From an uncultured bacterium (GTDB lineage Bacteria; Actinomycetota; Coriobacteriia; Coriobacteriales; Eggerthellaceae), in NCBI GenBank assembly GCA_905215325.1, contig CAJMPP010000006.1, positions 1 through 64,000 of the forward strand: a stretch of 64,000 bases of DNA, in the 5' to 3' direction. Shown piece by piece: positions 59,937 to 64,000 of this stretch; the stretch's first letter is position 1; each line of letters opens with the position of its first letter. The position numbers and the translations under genes were made by a program. The notes under the pieces are model-generated. The model was given only the letters and a program-made list of their open reading frames with translations. It was not told where the DNA came from and made no database searches.

Positions 59937-61313
59937 ATGGCTACCGCGCGCAATAGGCGCTCCGATGCAGAATCGGTCATCTGGCCCCAGGTGCTGCTTG
60001 TGGTGGCCGTGGTGGCCCTCACGCTCATCGGCTTCGTCATGATCTACTCGGCCTCGCAGGTGACCATCCTCTCCGAGGCCGCCACGAACTACTATGCCGA
60101 CACCGAGGCGGGCCAGTACCTGCGCGATACCATCTCGTATTCGGACTACATCGCTCAGCAAAACCCTTCGGCGAAGCTTATCAGCCAGTTCATCTACTCC
60201 CTGGCCGGTATCCTCATCGCCGTGGCCATCTGGTTCATGCTCCCCCGCAGCGGTTGGAAGGGCGCCATCGTCAAAGGCTATTGGGGAGTATGCGTGGCGC
60301 TGCTCGTCATCACGTTCCTTTTCGGAACCGCCGCGCTCGGCGCTCAGCGCTGGATCGTCATCGGCCCGCTTTCGCTGCAGCCATCGGAGTTCGCCAAGAT
60401 AGCCATCGTGCTCATGGCCGCCAACCTTATGGACGATCTCAACGAAGGGGACGAGTTTAACTCCGTCATGATCAGGGCGGCGCTTTACGTGGCCGCCCCC
60501 ACGTTGTTCCTGTTGTTCACGCAATCGGACCTGGGAACCACCATCATCATCTTCGTGGGCGTGTACGCGGTGCTGTGGTTCGGCGGCGCTCCCGGCAAGC
60601 TCATGCTTGCCATCGCCGGCGTTGCCGTCCTTGCGGTTATCGCCATCGTCTTGTTCGGCTCGGGCTACCGCCAGGACCGCTTCGTGGTGTACAACCCCTG
60701 GAACGACGGCGAAGGCGGCAGGGGCAACGGCTACCAAACCATCCACTCGTTCTACGCGTTCGCCGAGGGCGGCCTGTTCGGCGTGGGCCTGGGCAACTCC
60801 AGCGAGAAGTACGACTACCTTCCCGAGGCCGAGACCGACTTCGTGTTCTCCATCATCGGCGAGGAGTTCGGCATGCTCGGCGCGCTCGTGGTCATCGCGC
60901 TGTTCTGTTGCATCCTGTTCGCCGGCATGCGCATCGCGAGCGCGGCGGCCACGCCCAACGAGCGCATCGTGGCGGGCAGCGTCACCATCATGCTCGTGTT
61001 CCAGGCGTTTCTGAACATGGGCTGCGTCATCGGCCTCGTGCCCACCACGGGCAAGCCCCTGCCGTTCGTGTCCGCAGGCGGCTCGTCGCTCATCGCGTCG
61101 CTCATGATGGTCGGCATCATCATGGCCGTTGCGCGAAACGCCGATAACACCACCGTCTACGATCGACGCCGCGCGAACCTGCGCGTCGTGCGCGCGGTCG
61201 ACGACGATTCCAACGGCTCCCGCAACGCACCGCGCGGCGGCAGGGCCGATTCGCGCACGCGCGCCCCGCAAGGTGCGCGGCGCCGTCAAACGCGTTCTTC
61301 ATCCCGGAGGTGA
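59937..61313 (+). CDS. ftsW: Septal peptidoglycan glycosyltransferase FtsW
   Basis: The 458-residue SEDS protein has about ten membrane helices, the L-Q-P-S-E-F-A-K motif and the long extracellular loop with the catalytic region (N-P-W-N-D-G-E-G near 255-262). It ends in an Arg/Ser-rich cytoplasmic tail of about 60 residues. A roughly 50-residue insert between helices 1 and 2 is larger than usual. It pairs with FtsI. Its TGA lies 4 bp before the murG start. Confidence 0.93.
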   Translation: MATARNRRSDAESVIWPQVLLVVAVVALTLIGFVMIYSASQVTILSEAATNYYADTEAGQYLRDTISYSDYIAQQNPSAKLISQFIYSLAGILIAVAIWFMLPRSGWKGAIVKGYWGVCVALLVITFLFGTAALGAQRWIVIGPLSLQPSEFAKIAIVLMAANLMDDLNEGDEFNSVMIRAALYVAAPTLFLLFTQSDLGTTIIIFVGVYAVLWFGGAPGKLMLAIAGVAVLAVIAIVLFGSGYRQDRFVVYNPWNDGEGGRGNGYQTIHSFYAFAEGGLFGVGLGNSSEKYDYLPEAETDFVFSIIGEEFGMLGALVVIALFCCILFAGMRIASAAATPNERIVAGSVTIMLVFQAFLNMGCVIGLVPTTGKPLPFVSAGGSSLIASLMMVGIIMAVARNADNTTVYDRRRANLRVVRAVDDDSNGSRNAPRGGRADSRTRAPQGARRRQTRSSSRR

Positions 61314-61317
61314 CATC

Positions 61318-62427
61318 ATGCGCATAGTCCTTTCCGGCGGCGGTACCGCCGGCCACATCAATCCGGCCCTCGCGCTTGCCGACGTGCTGCGCGAACGCGG
61401 GCACGAGGTGCTCTTCGCCGGCACGCCCGGCGGCATCGAGTCGCGCCTCGTCCCTGCGGCGGGCATCCCGTACAAGGCCTTCGAGGCCGCGGGCTTCAAC
61501 CGCAATCATCCGCTCACGCTTCCCAAGGCCATCATGAAGATCCAGCGTTCCACGAAGCTGGCGCGCAAGTGGTTTTCCGAGGTCCATCCCGACTGCGTGG
61601 TGGGTTTCGGCGGCTACGTCTGCATCCCGGTCGCCCGCGCCGCCGAGCAGTGCGGCATCCCCGTGGTGGTCCACGAGCAGAACTCGGTCATGGGCATGGC
61701 GAACAAGTACCTGGCCCGTAGGGCCCGCGCCGTGTGCCTGACCTACGACCACGCCGCCGAGGCGCTTTCCGACAAAAGCCATGTCGTGCTAACCGGCAAC
61801 CCCGTGCGCGCAAGCGTGTTCGCCGCAACGCGCGCCGAGGGCCGTGCCGCTTTCGGCATCCCCGAGGATGCGCGCATGCTTCTCGTCACCGGGGGAAGCT
61901 TGGGCGCCCGCCATCTCAACGCGGCCATCGTGCAGCGCAAGGATATGCTGCTTGGCTACCCCGACCTGCATATCGTGCACGTCACGGGCCCCAAGGAGCT
62001 CGATAGCGTCACCGAGCAGCTTGCCCTGACCGACGAGCAGGCAAAGCGCTGGCACCTCATGGGCTACACCGACCAGATGGGACTTGCCATGGCCGCCGCC
62101 GACGCCATCGTCAGCCGTGCGGGCGCCACGTCGCTCGCCGAGATCTCGGCCCGTCATATCCCTGCGCTGCTCGTGCCGTTCCCGTATGCCACCGAAGACC
62201 ATCAGACCATGAACGCCCGCGCATGCGTGGAAGCGGGTGCGGCCTTCCTCGTGGCCGACGCCGATGTCGAGGGCGCGCAGTTCACCGAGCATCTTAAAAC
62301 CCTTGTCGAGGACGAAACGGCCCGTCAACGCATGTCGGCTGCAGCGGCCGCGGCGAAGACGCGCGATGCGGCGGGGCTGCTCGCTGATGTAGTCCTTAAG
62401 GCGTGCGAATCCAAGTCGGCGCAATAG
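61318..62427 (+). CDS. murG: UDP-GlcNAc:lipid I N-acetylglucosaminyltransferase
   Basis: The 369-residue GT28 enzyme converts lipid I to lipid II at the inner face of the membrane. The start at 61,318 is fixed by GGAGG 7 nt upstream and by the opening M-R-I-V-L-S-G-G-G-T-A-G-H-I-N-P-A-L. Also seen: G-F-G-G-Y-V, H-E-Q-N-S-V-M-G, T-G-G-S-L-G-A-R and S-R-A-G-A-T-S-L-A-E. An apparent extension upstream overlaps ftsW and is not used. Confidence 0.95.
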   Translation: MRIVLSGGGTAGHINPALALADVLRERGHEVLFAGTPGGIESRLVPAAGIPYKAFEAAGFNRNHPLTLPKAIMKIQRSTKLARKWFSEVHPDCVVGFGGYVCIPVARAAEQCGIPVVVHEQNSVMGMANKYLARRARAVCLTYDHAAEALSDKSHVVLTGNPVRASVFAATRAEGRAAFGIPEDARMLLVTGGSLGARHLNAAIVQRKDMLLGYPDLHIVHVTGPKELDSVTEQLALTDEQAKRWHLMGYTDQMGLAMAAADAIVSRAGATSLAEISARHIPALLVPFPYATEDHQTMNARACVEAGAAFLVADADVEGAQFTEHLKTLVEDETARQRMSAAAAAAKTRDAAGLLADVVLKACESKSAQ

Positions 62428-62453
62428 GGTAAGATATTAGAGTTTGAGCAAGC

Positions 62454-62479
62454 ACGGGCGGCCTTGGCGCCGCCCGTTT
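62454..62479 (+). terminator. Possible terminator or attenuator between murG and murC
   Basis: A 9-bp stem (62,454-62,462 with 62,469-62,477) is followed by TTTCCC, and a second C-C-C-G-G-G-rich hairpin lies next to it. This is the only gap above 100 bp between mraZ and murC, so murC may have its own control. Confidence 0.5.
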
Positions 62480-62558
62480 CCCGGGTGCGCCCGGGTTTCA
62501 CATCATCGCGCTGCGAGCGGCTAAGGCTTCGGCGCATAGGCTTCAGGAGGCAGGCAAC

Positions 62559-63962
62559 ATGAGCGAAGAGCGCATCAAGCAGGTGCACTTCATCGGCGTC
62601 GGCGGCGTGGGCATGAGCGGTATCGCCCGCGTGGCCCATGACCAGGGCATGCAGGTGTCGGGCTCCGATATCAAGGAAAGCCGTTACACCAAGCAGCTGC
62701 GCGAGGCCGGCATCACCGTGTTCATCGGCCAGAAGGCGGAGAACATCCCCGAGGGCGACCCGGTCGTCGTCATCTCCACGGCCATCCTCGAGAACAACCC
62801 CGAGCTCATCGAGGCGCGACGTCGCGGCCTTGAGATCTGGCATCGTGCCCAGATGCTCGCGCATCTCGGCGTGGGCCTCGATACGCTCGCCGTGGCCGGC
62901 ACGCATGGCAAGACCACCACGTCGTCCATGCTCGCCAGCGCGCTCGACGCACTGGGCGCCGACCCCACCTTCCTCATCGGCGGCATCGTGCGTGCCTACG
63001 GCACCAACGCCCACTCCGGCACCGGCGACCATTACGTCGTCGAGGCCGATGAGTCCGATAAGTCCTTCACGTACCTGTCTCCCAAGGCGGTGCTCGTCAC
63101 CAACATCGAGGCCGACCACCTCGACCACTATAAGGACCTTGACGAGATCTACGACAAGTTCCACGACTTCATGGGCCTGGTTCCCGAAGATGGCGTCATC
63201 GTGGCATGCGGCGAAGAGCCCCATGTGGTCGACATCGCCCGCTCCGAGGGCCGTCGTATGTACACGTACGGCTTCAACGAGGGCTGCGACGTGCGCATCA
63301 CCTCCTACGAGCCCCACGGCATCGGCAGCCGCTACACGGCGGTCATGCCCGACGGCACGCAGGTCGATGGCGCCATCAAGCAGAACCCCGGCCGTCACAA
63401 CGTCTTGAACGCCACGGGCGTCATCACGCTGCTGTGGGCGCTCGGCTTCGATGCGGCCAAGGTCGCCCAGGCGCTTTCGGGCTTCGCCGGCGTCCGCCGT
63501 CGCTTCGACCTGGTCGGCGAAGTGGGCGGCGTCACCGTCGTCGACGACTACGCGCATCACCCCACCGAAATCGCCGCCACCATCTCCGCCGCGGCGGGGC
63601 TTGGATATAAGCACGTCCATGTGCTCTTCCAGCCGCATCGCTACTCCCGTGCGCCCTTGTTCACGCAGGTGCTCCACGACGAGTTCGGCGCCGCGTTCGA
63701 CAAGGCCGACAGCGTCACCTTCATGGACGTTTACCCGGCAGGCGAGGCCCCGGTGCCCGGCGTCTCCGGAAAGACGTTCCTCAACGTCGTGCTCGAGCAC
63801 AAGGGCCATCCCCAGGCGGATTTCGTGGCCCATCGCGTCGACGTCGTCCCGCATCTCATGGGCAAGCTCCAGCCGGGCGACCTGGTCATCACCATGGGCG
63901 CCGGCGACGTGACGGCCATGGGCCCGCAAATCATCGACGCGCTCCTCAAGGCGCGAGGCTAG
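62559..63962 (+). CDS. murC: UDP-N-acetylmuramate L-alanine ligase
   Basis: The 467-residue ligase attaches L-Ala to UDP-MurNAc, the first residue of the stem peptide. Motifs: H-F-I-G-V-G-G-V-G-M-S-G-I-A (N-terminal), G-T-H-G-K-T-T-T-S-S-M (ATP loop), E-A-D-E-S-D and D-D-Y-A-H-H-P-T-E-I. AGGAGG lies upstream of ATG 62,559. It is the last complete gene in the window; the remaining 38 bp are too short to interpret. Confidence 0.96.
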   Translation: MSEERIKQVHFIGVGGVGMSGIARVAHDQGMQVSGSDIKESRYTKQLREAGITVFIGQKAENIPEGDPVVVISTAILENNPELIEARRRGLEIWHRAQMLAHLGVGLDTLAVAGTHGKTTTSSMLASALDALGADPTFLIGGIVRAYGTNAHSGTGDHYVVEADESDKSFTYLSPKAVLVTNIEADHLDHYKDLDEIYDKFHDFMGLVPEDGVIVACGEEPHVVDIARSEGRRMYTYGFNEGCDVRITSYEPHGIGSRYTAVMPDGTQVDGAIKQNPGRHNVLNATGVITLLWALGFDAAKVAQALSGFAGVRRRFDLVGEVGGVTVVDDYAHHPTEIAATISAAAGLGYKHVHVLFQPHRYSRAPLFTQVLHDEFGAAFDKADSVTFMDVYPAGEAPVPGVSGKTFLNVVLEHKGHPQADFVAHRVDVVPHLMGKLQPGDLVITMGAGDVTAMGPQIIDALLKARG

Positions 63963-64000
63963 GCTGCCATGTGCGCGCGTCACGCATGCTCGCCGCTTGA

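Noticed and set aside
57387..61289. A 1300-codon open frame on the minus strand across murF-ftsW
   Set aside because: It lies antisense to well-supported genes in GC-rich DNA, where long antisense frames arise by codon bias. The product is His/Asp/Gly-rich low-complexity and has no recognisable domain.
1..64000. CRISPR arrays, tRNA or rRNA genes, and complete insertion sequences
   Set aside because: No regularly spaced repeat array, no tRNA-like cloverleaf, no rRNA stretch and no transposase gene were seen on reading.

Overview
The window is a high-GC bacterial chromosome segment. Gene content fits an anaerobic gut actinobacterium of the class Coriobacteriia, probably Eggerthellaceae. Supporting evidence is a GC-rich genome with a complete dcw cluster, a fused iron-sulfur L-serine dehydratase, a DUF1846 protein, a high-molecular-weight rubredoxin and many GTG/TTG starts. 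The family-level call is an inference from content and style, not from a database search.

Region 1 (about 108-14,920) reads as an integrated mobilizable element inserted at the 3' end of guaA. Imperfect copies of the guaA tail lie at 108-127 and 14,902-14,921. The element carries an excisionase-integrase-RHH module, a repressor, a ParA/ParB pair, a MobC/relaxase pair and a candidate oriT. No type IV secretion genes are present, so it would need a helper. Its cargo looks defensive or resistance-related: a large HEPN-motif protein, an ABC-F ATPase with a leader, a DUF4238 protein and a DUF262/DUF1524 (GmrSD-like) protein. Two repeat systems tie it together: five 16-bp CGTAC-type palindromes in front of parA, xis and the repressor gene, and seven copies of TTACTCCC/GGGAGTAA next to the guaA end.

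Region 2 (14.9-29 kb) is ordinary chromosome with small-scale scars. It contains guaA, a remnant of uppP, an AEC-family transporter, chorismate mutase with DAHP synthase, pcrA, fused sdaA, Mn-dependent pyrophosphatase, a LysR regulator, a PQ-loop membrane protein and an M20 peptidase. The spaces between them hold REP-like palindromes and a ~152-bp tandem duplication.

Region 3 (29-46.7 kb) starts with the str operon (rpsL-rpsG-fusA), which runs directly into the first four genes of the S10 operon (rpsJ-rplC-rplD-rplW). A strong terminator stops the series there; tuf and rplB onward are not present in the window. Next come a MacB-like ABC exporter with an unusual coiled-coil permease, a divergent trigger factor, an L31 with a long charged tail, a flavin reductase-rubredoxin, NAD kinase, MurJ and a DUF1846 protein.

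Region 4 (47-64 kb) holds pyrG and xerD, then the division and cell-wall cluster mraZ-rsmH-ftsL-ftsI-murE-murF-mraY-murD-ftsW-murG-murC. These genes make and polymerise lipid II at the septum. The mraZ promoter has MraZ-type TGGGA boxes in its spacer and two further box clusters upstream. The cluster runs off the right edge of the window.
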